Shown here in pieces: positions 1 through 7,815 of a DNA stretch of 64,000 nt. Both the position numbers and the translations under genes were made by a program. The stretch is from Leifsonia shinshuensis. Lineage in GTDB: Bacteria; Actinomycetota; Actinomycetes; Actinomycetales; Microbacteriaceae. How positions within the stretch are numbered: position 1 is the first letter of the stretch; every line of letters begins with the position of its first letter. The DNA is taken from the NCBI RefSeq assembly GCF_013410375.1, contig NZ_JACCFL010000001.1, forward strand, positions 2,914,001 to 2,978,000, read 5' to 3'. Below the pieces are notes generated by a model. That model was not told the origin of the DNA, ran no database searches, and worked only from the letters and a program-made list of their open reading frames with translations.

Positions 1-2
1 AG

Positions 3-788
3 TCGGTGTTCTGGATCTTCATCGTGAGCTGCCTGGGCTCGGTGGTCGTGCTGCTGGTGCTGCCGGATCCCGAGCGGATGTTCGGCCCGGCGCCCACCAC
101 CGCCGGGCACGGCGGCGAGCGGCTGACGGCGGGCGAGGAGGACGCCGAGGAGCGCACCCGCGGGCTCTTCGCGACCATCTGGGCCTTCCGCGGCGTGCTC
201 GCCCGGATGGGCTCCGGCATCTCCCTGGTCGCGGCCGTGCGCTCCGCGCGCACCGTGCTGCTGCCGCTCTGGGCCGTGTCGATCGGCCTGAGCGAGGCGA
301 ACACCGCGCTCATCATCGGCCTCGCCGGGGCCGTCGACTTCGCACTCTTCTACTCCAGCGGCCAGCTCATGGACCGCTTCGGCCGGATGTGGAGCGTCGT
401 GCCGTCGATGCTCGGGCTGGGGATCGGCTTCCTCGTGCTGTCGCTCAGTCACGACCTCCCGGGGGCGGTGGTCTGGTACATCGGCGTCGCGCTGTTCCTC
501 GCGTTGGCGAACGGAATCGGCTCGGGCATCATCATGACGCTCGGGGCCGATCTGGCGCCGAAGGAGAGCCCGGCCGCGTTCCTCGGAGCGTGGCGGTTCA
601 CCGGCGACGCGGGACAGGCGGCGGCGCCGCTGATGGTCTCGCTGCTGACCGGGCTGGTCTCGATCGCGTTCGCCAGCGCGGTGATGGGCGTGCTCGGGCT
701 GGCCGGCGCCGTCCTGCTCGCCCGGTTCATCCCGCGCTACATCCCGCGCCGGCCGCGTCCCGCCCCGCCCGCCGGCCTCGCGGAATAG
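3..788 (+). CDS. MFS transporter, C-terminal part (5' end outside window)
   Basis: The reading frame is already open at the first bases, so only the C-terminal ~260 residues are seen and the true start lies upstream. It has several hydrophobic helices separated by short basic loops, including an R-S-x-R-T-V stretch and a D-R-F-G-R loop (about residue 120) typical of the cytoplasmic loop of major facilitator superfamily carriers. The tail is Pro/Arg-rich. Family knowledge suggests proton-coupled efflux or uptake of a small molecule in the inner membrane; no substrate can be assigned. It ends 74 nt before the LLM monooxygenase gene and is separated from it by a palindrome, so the two are probably separate transcription units. 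Confidence 0.85.
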   Translation, partial: SVFWIFIVSCLGSVVVLLVLPDPERMFGPAPTTAGHGGERLTAGEEDAEERTRGLFATIWAFRGVLARMGSGISLVAAVRSARTVLLPLWAVSIGLSEANTALIIGLAGAVDFALFYSSGQLMDRFGRMWSVVPSMLGLGIGFLVLSLSHDLPGAVVWYIGVALFLALANGIGSGIIMTLGADLAPKESPAAFLGAWRFTGDAGQAAAPLMVSLLTGLVSIAFASAVMGVLGLAGAVLLARFIPRYIPRRPRPAPPAGLAE

Positions 789-807
789 GCTCGGCAGCGC
801 GGCGGTT

Positions 808-835
808 CCGTTTCGATGCATACGCATTGAAACGG
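808..835. promoter_or_regulatory. 28-bp palindrome, candidate operator of the LLM monooxygenase gene
   Basis: Outer arms CCGTTTC (808-814) and GAAACGG (829-835) are perfectly complementary, and inner ATGC (816-819) pairs with GCAT (824-827). 12 of the 14 base pairs of the dyad match. It ends 26 nt before the start codon, where a repressor would block transcription. The size fits a MarR- or TetR-type dimer site. No regulator of that type is encoded in the visible neighbourhood. Confidence 0.55.
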
Positions 836-861
836 TGCGCGCGAGGAGCAGGAGGACGCAC

Positions 862-1899
862 ATGGCCGCACGGCTGGAGATCGGGATCGACACGTTCGGC
901 GACATCACGCTGGACGCCGACGGGAAGCCGCTGCCGCACGCGCAGGTGCTCCGCAACGTCGTCGCGGAGGGCGTGGCGGCCGACCAGGCCGGGCTCGACT
1001 TCATCGGCATCGGGGAGCACCACCGCAAGGACTTCTCCGTCGCCGCCCCGGAGGTCGTGCTCGCGGCGATCGCGGGCCAGACCGAGCGCATCCACCTGGG
1101 CTCGGCGGTCACCGTGCTCAGCTCCGACGACCCGGTGCGCGTCTTCCAGCGCTTCGCCACGCTCGACGGCGTCTCGAACGGCCGGGCGGAGGTCATTCTC
1201 GGCCGCGGCTCCTTCATCGAGTCGTTCCCGCTGTTCGGCTTCGACCTCGCCCAGTACGAGGAGCTCTTCGACGAGAAGCTCGACCTGTTCGCCGCGATCC
1301 GGCAGCAGGAGCCGGTGACCTGGAGCGGCACGCTGCGGCCCCCGCTGACCGAGCAGTCCGTCTATCCCCCGGTCGAGCACGGCCTGCTGAAGACCTGGAT
1401 CGGCGTCGGCGGCAGCCCGGAGTCGGTGGTCCGCGCCGCGCGCTACGGCCTCCCGCTCATGGTCGCGATCATCGGCGGCGGCCCGATGCGCTTCCAGCCG
1501 CTGACCGAGCTCTACCGGAAGGCGCTGGAGCAGTTCGGCCAGGACACCGACCTCCCGATCGGCGTGCACTCCCCCGGCTTCGTCGCCGAGACCGACCAGG
1601 AGGCCAAGGACCTGCTCTGGCCGCACTGGGAGGCGATGACCAACCGGATCGGCCGCGAGCGCGGCTGGCCGCCCGCCACCCGGGCGCGCTTCGAGCACGA
1701 GGCGGCCGAGGACGGCGCCCTCGTCGTCGGCTCGCCGGAGACGGTCGCCCGGAAGATCGCGTACGCCGCCCGCGGCCTCGGCCTCACCCGGTTCGACGTC
1801 AAGGTGAGCAACGGCACGCTCGCCCACGAGCACATCCTGCGCGCCATCGACCTGCTCGGCCGCGAGGTCGCGCCGCGCGTGGATGAGCTATTGTCGTAG
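862..1899 (+). CDS. LLM-class flavin-dependent oxidoreductase (bacterial luciferase-like)
   Basis: 345 residues, the usual length for a luciferase-like monooxygenase with a TIM-barrel binding reduced flavin. The N-terminus reads L-E-I-G-I-D-T-F-G-D, followed by the G-L-D-F-I-G-I-G-E-H-H segment and the L-G-S-A-V-T-V-L-S-S-D-D-P-V-R strand typical of the Atu2307/SP_0267-like subgroup. The ATG at 862 was chosen because a purine-rich AGGAGCAGGAGG lies just upstream; an earlier in-frame TTG has no such site. Such enzymes hydroxylate or desulfonate small organics with FMNH2 supplied by a separate reductase; no reductase is adjacent and the substrate is unknown. A strong palindrome lies upstream and suggests inducible control. 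Confidence 0.9.
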   Translation: MAARLEIGIDTFGDITLDADGKPLPHAQVLRNVVAEGVAADQAGLDFIGIGEHHRKDFSVAAPEVVLAAIAGQTERIHLGSAVTVLSSDDPVRVFQRFATLDGVSNGRAEVILGRGSFIESFPLFGFDLAQYEELFDEKLDLFAAIRQQEPVTWSGTLRPPLTEQSVYPPVEHGLLKTWIGVGGSPESVVRAARYGLPLMVAIIGGGPMRFQPLTELYRKALEQFGQDTDLPIGVHSPGFVAETDQEAKDLLWPHWEAMTNRIGRERGWPPATRARFEHEAAEDGALVVGSPETVARKIAYAARGLGLTRFDVKVSNGTLAHEHILRAIDLLGREVAPRVDELLS

Positions 1900-1917
1900 C
1901 CGCGCGCAGCGCGAGCC

Positions 1918-2001
1918 GCGGGAGTGGTGAAACTGGCAGACACGCAGGATTTAGGTTCCTGTGCTTCACGGCGTGAGGGTTCGAGTCCCTTCTCCCGCAC
2001 C
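1918..2001 (+). tRNA. tRNA-Leu (anticodon UAG)
   Basis: Acceptor stem GCGGGAG (1918-1924) pairs with CTCCCGC (1992-1998). The anticodon stem CAGGA/TCCTG (1945-1949 / 1957-1961) encloses a 7-nt loop with TAG at 1952-1954. A long variable arm (about 1962-1974) marks a class II tRNA, as expected for leucine. The T-loop reads GGTTCGAGTCC. The discriminator A is at 1999, followed by CC then T, so the 3' CCA is not fully encoded. It decodes CUA-type leucine codons, which are rare at this GC content. Confidence 0.95.
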
Positions 2002-2159
2002 TCATCGACCACCCACGGGATGATCACCGACGGCGCCCAGTAGGCCCACAGGGTGATCTTGGGCCGTCCTGCCGGATTCGCACGGTTCGTGGAGGTTGCG
2101 CCCACTAAACTCGGGCCTGAATCCGCCACCCGCATCGCTCTCGAAAACCCTGGAGACAC

Positions 2160-2888
2160 GTGATCCATCACGCCGGCCTCATTCCCTGGCTCGACCCGCA
2201 CACGATCATCACCGCGGCGGGCCCCTGGGCGCTGCTCGTGGTGTGCGGCATCGTGTTCGCCGAGACGGGCCTCCTGGTCGGCTTCCTGCTGCCCGGCGAC
2301 ACCCTGCTGGTCATCTCCGGCCTGCTGACGCACACCTCGCTGGTCTTCGGCGTCGACATCTGGTGGGTGTGCCTCGCGATCGCGTTCGCGGCCTTCCTCG
2401 GCGGCGAGGCCGGCTACCTGATCGGCCACAAGGCCGGCCCGCGCGTGTTCGAACGCAAGGAGACCGGTCTGTTCAGCATGGAGAACGTGCGGCGCACCAA
2501 TGCGTTCTTCGACCGGTTCGGGGCGCTCGCGGTCATCCTCGCGCGGTTCGTCCCGATCGTGCGCACCTTCGCCCCGGTCGCCGCGGGCGTCGGCCACATG
2601 AACTACAAGAAGTACTCGCTCTACAACGCGATCGGCGCGCTGATCTGGGGCGCGGGACTGACCCTGTTCGGCTACGTCATCGGCTACATCCCGCCGGTGG
2701 CGAACTTCGTCTCCAACTACATCGACGTGATCCTGATCGGCGCCGTACTCATCACGCTCGTCCCGACGCTGTTCCACTATTTCCAGTCGCTGCGCAAGGC
2801 CAAGCGGAAGCGCCAGGCCGCCGCGGCCGAGGCCGATCGCGTCAGCGACACCGAGGCGCCCAAGCCGCACCCGACGCCCGACATCTGA
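2160..2888 (+). CDS. DedA family membrane protein
   Basis: 242 residues with the DedA (SNARE-associated/VTT) pattern: an acidic E-T-G near residue 40, the F-L-L-P-G-D-T re-entrant segment, then F-x-R-F-V-P-I-V-R-T-F-A-P around residue 125-140 with the conserved arginines, and C-terminal membrane helices followed by a charged tail. DedA proteins act as scramblases or flippases for lipid carriers such as undecaprenyl phosphate and support membrane homeostasis. The GTG at 2160 follows TGGAGACAC (GGAG at 2152-2155). A plausible -10 TAAACT lies at 2106-2111. It converges with the CDF exporter gene; a short hairpin at 2898-2914 separates the two. Confidence 0.88.
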   Translation: MIHHAGLIPWLDPHTIITAAGPWALLVVCGIVFAETGLLVGFLLPGDTLLVISGLLTHTSLVFGVDIWWVCLAIAFAAFLGGEAGYLIGHKAGPRVFERKETGLFSMENVRRTNAFFDRFGALAVILARFVPIVRTFAPVAAGVGHMNYKKYSLYNAIGALIWGAGLTLFGYVIGYIPPVANFVSNYIDVILIGAVLITLVPTLFHYFQSLRKAKRKRQAAAAEADRVSDTEAPKPHPTPDI

Positions 2889-2897
2889 GGCGGGCGC

Positions 2898-2914
2898 CCA
2901 CCGCTCAGCGGTGG
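2898..2914. terminator. Short hairpin between convergent DedA and CDF genes
   Basis: CCACCGC (2898-2904) and GCGGTGG (2908-2914) form a perfect 7-bp stem. The 3-nt loop is the stop codon of the CDF gene on the other strand. There is no T-run. It is a plausible weak terminator for the DedA transcript. Confidence 0.4.
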
Positions 2915-3807
2915 AACTCGTCCTCGTGGGCGGCGTGCTCCGCCGGCTCCAGCTGGAACGTCGAGTGCTCGACGTCGAAGTGCTTCGCGAGGCAGCCGGA
3001 GAGCTCGTCCAGCAGTTCCCCGGTCGCGCCGGAGCGGAAGACCCCGGCGTCGACAACGACGTGCGCCGTGAAGACCGGGGCGCCGGAGGTGATCGCCCAG
3101 ACGTGCACGTCGTGCACGGCGACGACGCCCGGGGTGCCGAGGATGTGGTCGCGGATCTCGGCGACGTCGGTGTCCGCCGGGGCCGCCTCGCTGAGCACCC
3201 GCACCACGTCGCGCAGCAGCAGCACCGCACGCGGGACGATGAACGCAGCGATCAGCAGCGACGCGATCGCGTCGGCCGGGGCGAACCCGGTCAGCATGAT
3301 GACCACGGCGGCGACGATGACCGTCAGCGAGCCGATCAGGTCGCCGAACACCTCCAGGTACGCCCCGCGCATGTTGATCGAGTGGTCGGCGGCCGGGCGC
3401 AGCAGCAGGAGGGCGCCGAGGTTGGCGACCAGGCCGATCACGGCGACCACGAGCATCGGCCCGGACTGCACCTCGGTCTCCCCCGTCACCAGCCGGCCGA
3501 TCGCACCGATGGTAACGAACACCGCCACCACGACGAGGATGAGCCCGTTGATGAGCGCGCCGAACACCTCGGCGCGCCGGTAGCCGAACGTCTGCCGGTC
3601 GGTGGCCGGGCGCGCAGCCACGATCGTGGCCATGAGAGCCACGATGAGGCCGGTCAGGTCGCTCAGCATGTGGCCGGCGTCCGCGAGGAGCGCCAGCGAC
3701 CCGCTCAGCCAGGCGCCGATCACCTGGACGACGAGCACCACCGCGACGATCCCGATGGCGATCAGGAGTCGGTTGCGGTTCGCGGAGTGGCCGTGGTCGT
3801 GACTCAT
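2905..3807 (-). CDS. Cation diffusion facilitator (CDF) metal exporter
   Basis: 300 residues, starting with a His-rich M-S-H-D-H-G-H. The first metal-site helix L-L-A-D-A-G-H-M-L-S-D (about residue 38) carries the HxxxD signature, and later helices follow the usual six-TM CDF plan. The C-terminal cytoplasmic domain has the H-D-V-H-V-W strand and D-V-E-H-S-T-F-Q-L-E near the end. CDF proteins export Zn2+, Co2+ or similar divalent ions in exchange for protons, so zinc is the most likely substrate. ATG at 3807. It lies downstream of rdgB on the same strand, but a palindrome in the 77-nt gap suggests its own control. Confidence 0.92.
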   Translation of the reverse strand: MSHDHGHSANRNRLLIAIGIVAVVLVVQVIGAWLSGSLALLADAGHMLSDLTGLIVALMATIVAARPATDRQTFGYRRAEVFGALINGLILVVVAVFVTIGAIGRLVTGETEVQSGPMLVVAVIGLVANLGALLLLRPAADHSINMRGAYLEVFGDLIGSLTVIVAAVVIMLTGFAPADAIASLLIAAFIVPRAVLLLRDVVRVLSEAAPADTDVAEIRDHILGTPGVVAVHDVHVWAITSGAPVFTAHVVVDAGVFRSGATGELLDELSGCLAKHFDVEHSTFQLEPAEHAAHEDEFHR

Positions 3808-3863
3808 AGTTCTTCTACGGTATGTCGAACTCGAGCGGCCACGCCAGCGTTCCGGCTAGATAG

Positions 3864-3884
3864 GAATGAGTGCCGTTCTCATTC
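3864..3884 (-). promoter_or_regulatory. Palindrome upstream of the CDF exporter, candidate metal-regulator site
   Basis: GAATGAG (3864-3870) and CTCATTC (3878-3884) are perfect inverted 7-bp arms with a 7-nt centre. It starts directly after the rdgB stop codon and lies about 57 nt before the CDF start. On the minus strand TATCTA follows just downstream of the palindrome and could be a -10. The layout resembles Zur/Fur-family boxes. As a hairpin it could instead be a weak rdgB terminator, though there is no T-run. Confidence 0.4.
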
Positions 3885-4484
3885 TCAGCGCGCTGCGGCG
3901 ACCAGCTCCCGCAGGGCGGGGACGATGGCCGAGAACGCCCGGGAGCGGTGGCTCTCGGCGTTCTTCACCTCCGGTCCGAGCTCGGCCGCCGTCGCGTCGT
4001 GGCCGTCCGGCACGAAGATCGGATCGTAGCCGTGGCCGTGCTCGCCGCGCGCCTCGTGCGCGATGCGCCCCGGCCAGATACCCTCGACCACCGTCTCCGC
4101 GCCGTCCGGCGTCACGAGCGCCAGCGTCGCGGTGAAGTGCGCCGCCCGCGAGCCGTCGGGGAGCTCGGCGAGCTGGTCGAGCAGCAGCTGCAGGTTGGCC
4201 TGCGCGTCGCCGTGCCGGCCCGCCCAGCGCGCGGAGAAGATGCCGGGGGCGCCGCCCATCGCGTCGACGCAGATGCCGGAGTCGTCGGCGAGGGCGGGCA
4301 GACCGGTGTGGGCGGCCGCCGCACGCGCCTTGATCAGCGCGTTCTCGGTGAAGGTCACGCCGTCCTCCACCGGCTCCGGACCGTCGTAGCCGACGATCTC
4401 CAGCCCGGGGACCGCGTCGCCGAGGATCTGCTGGAACTCCCTGGCCTTGTGCGCGTTGTGCGTGGCGAGGACGACGCGGGCCAT
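3885..4484 (-). CDS. rdgB: Non-canonical purine NTP pyrophosphatase (RdgB/HAM1)
   Basis: 199 residues. It hydrolyses dITP, ITP and XTP to the monophosphates, keeping deaminated purines out of DNA and RNA. The N-terminal L-A-T-H-N-A-H-K-A-R-E-F (T/S-x-N-x-x-K nucleotide site), the A-D-D-S-G-I-C-V-D-A segment (about residue 70) and the C-terminal G-Y-D-P-I-F-V-P and S-H-R-S-R-A-F-S blocks are all present. The ATG at 4484 overlaps the TGA of rph as ATGA, so the two are translationally coupled. It is the last gene of a murI-rph-rdgB operon, an arrangement common in actinobacteria. Confidence 0.96.
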   Translation of the reverse strand: MARVVLATHNAHKAREFQQILGDAVPGLEIVGYDGPEPVEDGVTFTENALIKARAAAAHTGLPALADDSGICVDAMGGAPGIFSARWAGRHGDAQANLQLLLDQLAELPDGSRAAHFTATLALVTPDGAETVVEGIWPGRIAHEARGEHGHGYDPIFVPDGHDATAAELGPEVKNAESHRSRAFSAIVPALRELVAAAR

Positions 4485-5239
4485 CAGCCCTCGATGCCGA
4501 GCTCGGACGACGCGAGCGCCGCGCGCTGGAGCTCGGCGAGATCCGTCGTGCCGGCGAGCGCCAGATCGAGGAGCGAGTTCAGCTCGGCGCGGTCGAACGG
4601 CGCGCCCTCCGCGGTGCCCTGGACCTCCACGAACAGCCCGCGGCCGGTCACGACGACGTTCATGTCGGTCTCGGCGCGGACGTCCTCGACGTAGGCCAGG
4701 TCGAGCATCGGCGCCCCGTCGATGATGCCGACCGAGACGGCGGACACGGAGTCGATCAGCGGGGTGGCCTTCTGGCCGATGAAGCGGTGGTCGCGGCCCC
4801 ACTCCAGCGCGTCGGCGAGGGCGACGTAGGCGCCGGTGATCGCGGCGGTGCGGGTGCCGCCGTCGGCCTGGAGCACGTCGCAGTCGATCACGATGGTGTT
4901 CTCGCCGAGCGCCTTCATGTCGACCACGGCGCGCAGGCTGCGGCCGATCAGCCGGCTGATCTCGTGCGTGCGGCCGCCGATGCGGCCCTTCACGGACTCG
5001 CGGTCCATGCGCTCGTTCGTGGAGCGTGGCAGCATGGCGTACTCGGCGGTGACCCACCCCTTGCCCTTGCCCGTCATCCAGCGCGGCACGCCGTTCGTGA
5101 ACGACGCGGTGCACAGCACGCGCGTGTTGCCGAACGAGATGAGGGCGGAGCCCTCGGCCTGCCGGCTCCAGCCGCGCTCGATCGTGACGGGCCGCAGCCG
5201 GTCGGGGGTGCGGCCGTCCGCACGGGTGATGTCGGTCAC
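4484..5239 (-). CDS. rph: Ribonuclease PH
   Basis: 251 residues. A phosphorolytic 3'-to-5' exoribonuclease that trims tRNA 3' ends as a hexamer. Visible signatures are R-S-T-N-E-R (about residue 65), [19 protein letters not shown] with the phosphate-binding arginine, and [14 protein letters not shown]. The GTG start at 5239 is preceded by GAGGAGAGAACC, a good ribosome site. It follows murI after a 50-nt gap and overlaps rdgB by one 4-nt ATGA. Confidence 0.96.
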   Translation of the reverse strand: MTDITRADGRTPDRLRPVTIERGWSRQAEGSALISFGNTRVLCTASFTNGVPRWMTGKGKGWVTAEYAMLPRSTNERMDRESVKGRIGGRTHEISRLIGRSLRAVVDMKALGENTIVIDCDVLQADGGTRTAAITGAYVALADALEWGRDHRFIGQKATPLIDSVSAVSVGIIDGAPMLDLAYVEDVRAETDMNVVVTGRGLFVEVQGTAEGAPFDRAELNSLLDLALAGTTDLAELQRAALASSELGIEG

Positions 5240-5289
5240 GGTTCTCTCCTCGGTTGGGGTGGGGACGGTGGAGGCGCGGGGGCCGGGGC

Positions 5290-6108
5290 TCAGAGCGGGA
5301 GGTCGATGACGCCGGTCTGCACCAGGTCGACCCGGTTGATCTCCGGGCCGATGAACCGGTGGGCGAGGCGCAGGAAGTAGTCGGCGTCGAGGCCCGTCGC
5401 CTCGTAGCGGATCGTCGGCGGCGTCGGCTCGCGGCGCTCCAGGCCGCCGCTCACGAGCGTGCGGTACACGTCCTTCGCGGTCTCGGTGTCGCTGGAGACC
5501 AGCGAGACCCCCTCGCCCATGACGTAGGAGATCGCGCCCTTCAGGAACGGGTAGTGGGTGCAACCGAGCACGAGCGTGTCGACGTCGGCGTCGCGCAGCG
5601 GCTGGAGGTACTCGGCGGTCACCCGGAGGACTTCGTCGCCGCTGGTGACGCCGGACTCGACGAACTCCACGAACCGCGGGCAGGCCTGCGTGAACAGCTG
5701 CAGCGACGGCGCGGCCGCGAACGCGTCCTCGTAGGCGCGGGAGGAGATCGTGCCGGCCGTGCCGATGACGCCGACGCGCCCGGTCCTGGTCGCGGAGACC
5801 GCCCGGCGCACGGCGGGCTGGATGACCTCGATCACCGGCACCGAGTAGCGCTCGCGCGCGTCGCGCAGCATCGCGGACGACGCCGTGTTGCAGGCGATCA
5901 CCAGGAGCTTCACGCCCTGCTCGACCAGGAAGTCGAGGACCTCCAGCGAGTAGCGGCGCACGTCCGCGATCGACTTCGGCCCGTACGGCGAGTGCGCGGT
6001 GTCGCCCACGTAGAGCAGCGACTCGTTCGGGAGCTGGTCGCGGATGGCGCGGGCCACGGTGAGCCCGCCGACCCCGGAGTCGAAGATCCCAATCGGCGCA
6101 TCCGTCAC
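5290..6108 (-). CDS. murI: Glutamate racemase
   Basis: 272 residues. It converts L- to D-glutamate for peptidoglycan. The N-terminal [22 protein letters not shown], the catalytic-cysteine motif I-A-C-N-T-A-S-S-A and the second-cysteine motif [10 protein letters not shown] are all intact. The GTG at 6108 has a TAGGCT -10 (plus-strand 6117-6122) 8 nt upstream, so the mRNA is probably leaderless. It heads the murI-rph-rdgB operon and is divergent from pncB, with only 44 nt between the two start codons. Confidence 0.96.
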   Translation of the reverse strand: MTDAPIGIFDSGVGGLTVARAIRDQLPNESLLYVGDTAHSPYGPKSIADVRRYSLEVLDFLVEQGVKLLVIACNTASSAMLRDARERYSVPVIEVIQPAVRRAVSATRTGRVGVIGTAGTISSRAYEDAFAAAPSLQLFTQACPRFVEFVESGVTSGDEVLRVTAEYLQPLRDADVDTLVLGCTHYPFLKGAISYVMGEGVSLVSSDTETAKDVYRTLVSGGLERREPTPPTIRYEATGLDADYFLRLAHRFIGPEINRVDLVQTGVIDLPL

Positions 6109-6152
6109 AGCAGTCCAGCCTACCCGTCCACGCCGTCGCTAAGGTGGGAGCC
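6109..6152. promoter_or_regulatory. Compact divergent promoter murI / pncB
   Basis: The 44-nt gap holds two outward -10 hexamers: TAGGCT on the minus strand (6117-6122), 8 nt before the murI GTG, and TAAGGT on the plus strand (6140-6145), 7 nt before a pncB GTG at 6153. Both spacings predict transcription starting at the start codon. The -35 regions must overlap between the two promoters. Confidence 0.6.
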
Positions 6153-7457
6153 GTGACCGAGTCCTCCGCGCTGCTCACCGACCGCTACGAGCTCACGATG
6201 ATCGACGCCGCACTGTTGAAGGGCACGCACGATCGCGAGAGCGTGTTCGAGGCGTTCACCCGGCACCTGCCCGCCGGGCGCCGGTACGGGGTGATCGCCG
6301 GCACCGGCCGGCTCCTGGAGCTCATCGAGGACTTCCGGTTCGGGGACGCCGAGCTCGACTACCTCCGCGACAACGCCGTGGTGCGTGCGGAGACGCTCGA
6401 CTGGCTCGCGGACTTCCGGTTCTCCGGCACCATCCGCGGCTACCGGGAGGGCGAGGTGTACTTCCCCGGCTCGCCGTTCCTGATCGTGGACGCGCCGTTC
6501 GCCGAGGGAGTGGTCCTGGAGACGCTCATCCTCAGCGTCTTCAACTACGACTCCGCTGTCGCCTCCGCCGCCGCGCGGATGGTGGCCGCCGCCGCCGGCC
6601 GCCCGCTCGCCGAGATGGGCTCGCGCCGCGCCAACGAGCGCAGCGCCGTCGCGGCGGCACGGGCGGCGTACATCGCCGGGTTCGACGCCACCTCCAACCT
6701 GGAGGCCGGCCGCACCTGGGGCGTGCCGACGATGGGCACGGCGGCCCACGCGTTCACCCTCCTGCACGACAGCGAGGAGGACGCCTTCCGCGCGCAGGTC
6801 GCGGCGATGGGGCCCGGCACGACGCTGCTGGTCGACACCTTCGACGTGGAGCGGGCGATCGAGACGGCCGTCCGCGTGGCGGGGCCCGGGCTCGGCGCCG
6901 TCCGGCTCGACTCGGGAGACCTCCCCACGCTCGTGCGGCAGGTGCGCGCCCAGCTCGACCGGCTCGGCGCGACCGGCACGCGCATCACCGTGACCAACGA
7001 CCTGGACGAGTTCACCATCGCCGCACTGTCCTCGTCGCCGGTGGACTCGTACGGCGTCGGGACCTCGGTCGTGACCGGCTCCGGTTCGCCCGCCTCCGGG
7101 ATGGTCTACAAGCTCGTCGCCCACCGTGACGACCACGGTGCGTGGGTGCCGGTGGCGAAGAAGTCGGACGGCAAGCCCAGCATTCCCGGGCGCAAGCACC
7201 CGGTGCGACGCCTGGACGCGGCTGGTCGCGCGGTCGCGGAGGTCGTCCACATCGTGGAGGCCGGCGACGTGCCGGACGACACCGGCAGGGACCTGCTGGC
7301 GCCGCTGATCAGCGGCGGAGAGATCCACCGCGAGCACCTCGGGCCGGAGGGCACGCGCCGGGCGCGCGAGCACCGCGCGAGCGCGATGGCCGAGCTTCCG
7401 GACGAGGCGTTCCGGCTGGGCCGGGGCGACCCGGTGCTGCCGACGATCTTCGGCTGA
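6153..7457 (+). CDS. pncB: Nicotinate phosphoribosyltransferase
   Basis: 434 residues. It makes nicotinate mononucleotide from nicotinate and PRPP, the first step of the Preiss-Handler NAD salvage route. N-terminal [10 protein letters not shown], the G-S-R-R-A-N-E segment (about residue 155), [10 protein letters not shown] and V-R-L-D-S-G-D-L (phosphate site) match the family. The GTG at 6153 was preferred over an in-frame GTG at 6144 because TAAGGT (6140-6145) is positioned to start transcription at 6153; the upstream GTG would lie inside the promoter. It is divergent from murI. Confidence 0.93.
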   Translation: MTESSALLTDRYELTMIDAALLKGTHDRESVFEAFTRHLPAGRRYGVIAGTGRLLELIEDFRFGDAELDYLRDNAVVRAETLDWLADFRFSGTIRGYREGEVYFPGSPFLIVDAPFAEGVVLETLILSVFNYDSAVASAAARMVAAAAGRPLAEMGSRRANERSAVAAARAAYIAGFDATSNLEAGRTWGVPTMGTAAHAFTLLHDSEEDAFRAQVAAMGPGTTLLVDTFDVERAIETAVRVAGPGLGAVRLDSGDLPTLVRQVRAQLDRLGATGTRITVTNDLDEFTIAALSSSPVDSYGVGTSVVTGSGSPASGMVYKLVAHRDDHGAWVPVAKKSDGKPSIPGRKHPVRRLDAAGRAVAEVVHIVEAGDVPDDTGRDLLAPLISGGEIHREHLGPEGTRRAREHRASAMAELPDEAFRLGRGDPVLPTIFG

Positions 7458-7480
7458 GCGGAGCCGGCCGGGCGGCGCGG

Positions 7481-7759
7481 TTACTCGTCGCGCAGCTTCT
7501 CGTAGATCTCCTTGCAGGTGGGGCAGACCGGGAACTTCTCCGGGTCGCGCCCGGGCGTCCACATCTTGCCGCACAGCGCCTTGACCGGTTTGCCGGTCAG
7601 CGCGGACTCGAGGATCTGCTCCTTCTTCACGTAGTGCGAGAACCGCTCGTGGTCGCCGGGCTCGGAGATCTGCGGGGTCTCCCGGAGCTCGCGCTCGAGC
7701 GTGGTCGTGGCACCGCCGCCCGGCTCTCCGTCGGGCTCGAGGATGCTGGCGTCGTTCAT
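7481..7759 (-). CDS. DUF3039 family small protein
   Basis: 92 residues. The C-terminal half has A-L-C-G-K-M-W-T-P and F-P-V-C-P-T-C-K-E-I-Y, i.e. three cysteines in a C-x(n)-C-x2-C arrangement that could bind one metal ion together with the upstream histidines H-E-R-F-S-H-Y. This matches the actinobacterial DUF3039 family, whose function is not established. Two ATGs are tandem (7762 and 7759). TAGACT (plus-strand 7766-7771) is 6 nt before the second, so a leaderless mRNA starting at 7759 is favoured. It converges with pncB. Confidence 0.85.
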   Translation of the reverse strand: MNDASILEPDGEPGGGATTTLERELRETPQISEPGDHERFSHYVKKEQILESALTGKPVKALCGKMWTPGRDPEKFPVCPTCKEIYEKLRDE

Positions 7760-7815
7760 CATCCCAGTCTAACGGCGTGAGGTCTGGAGACTGCGGGGTC
7801 CCGGCGAGCGCGGGC

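Noticed and set aside
2001..2100. Minus-strand reading frame after tRNA-Leu with a protein-like stretch
   Set aside because: It has no start or ribosome site of its own and merges with tRNA antisense sequence; no family resemblance.
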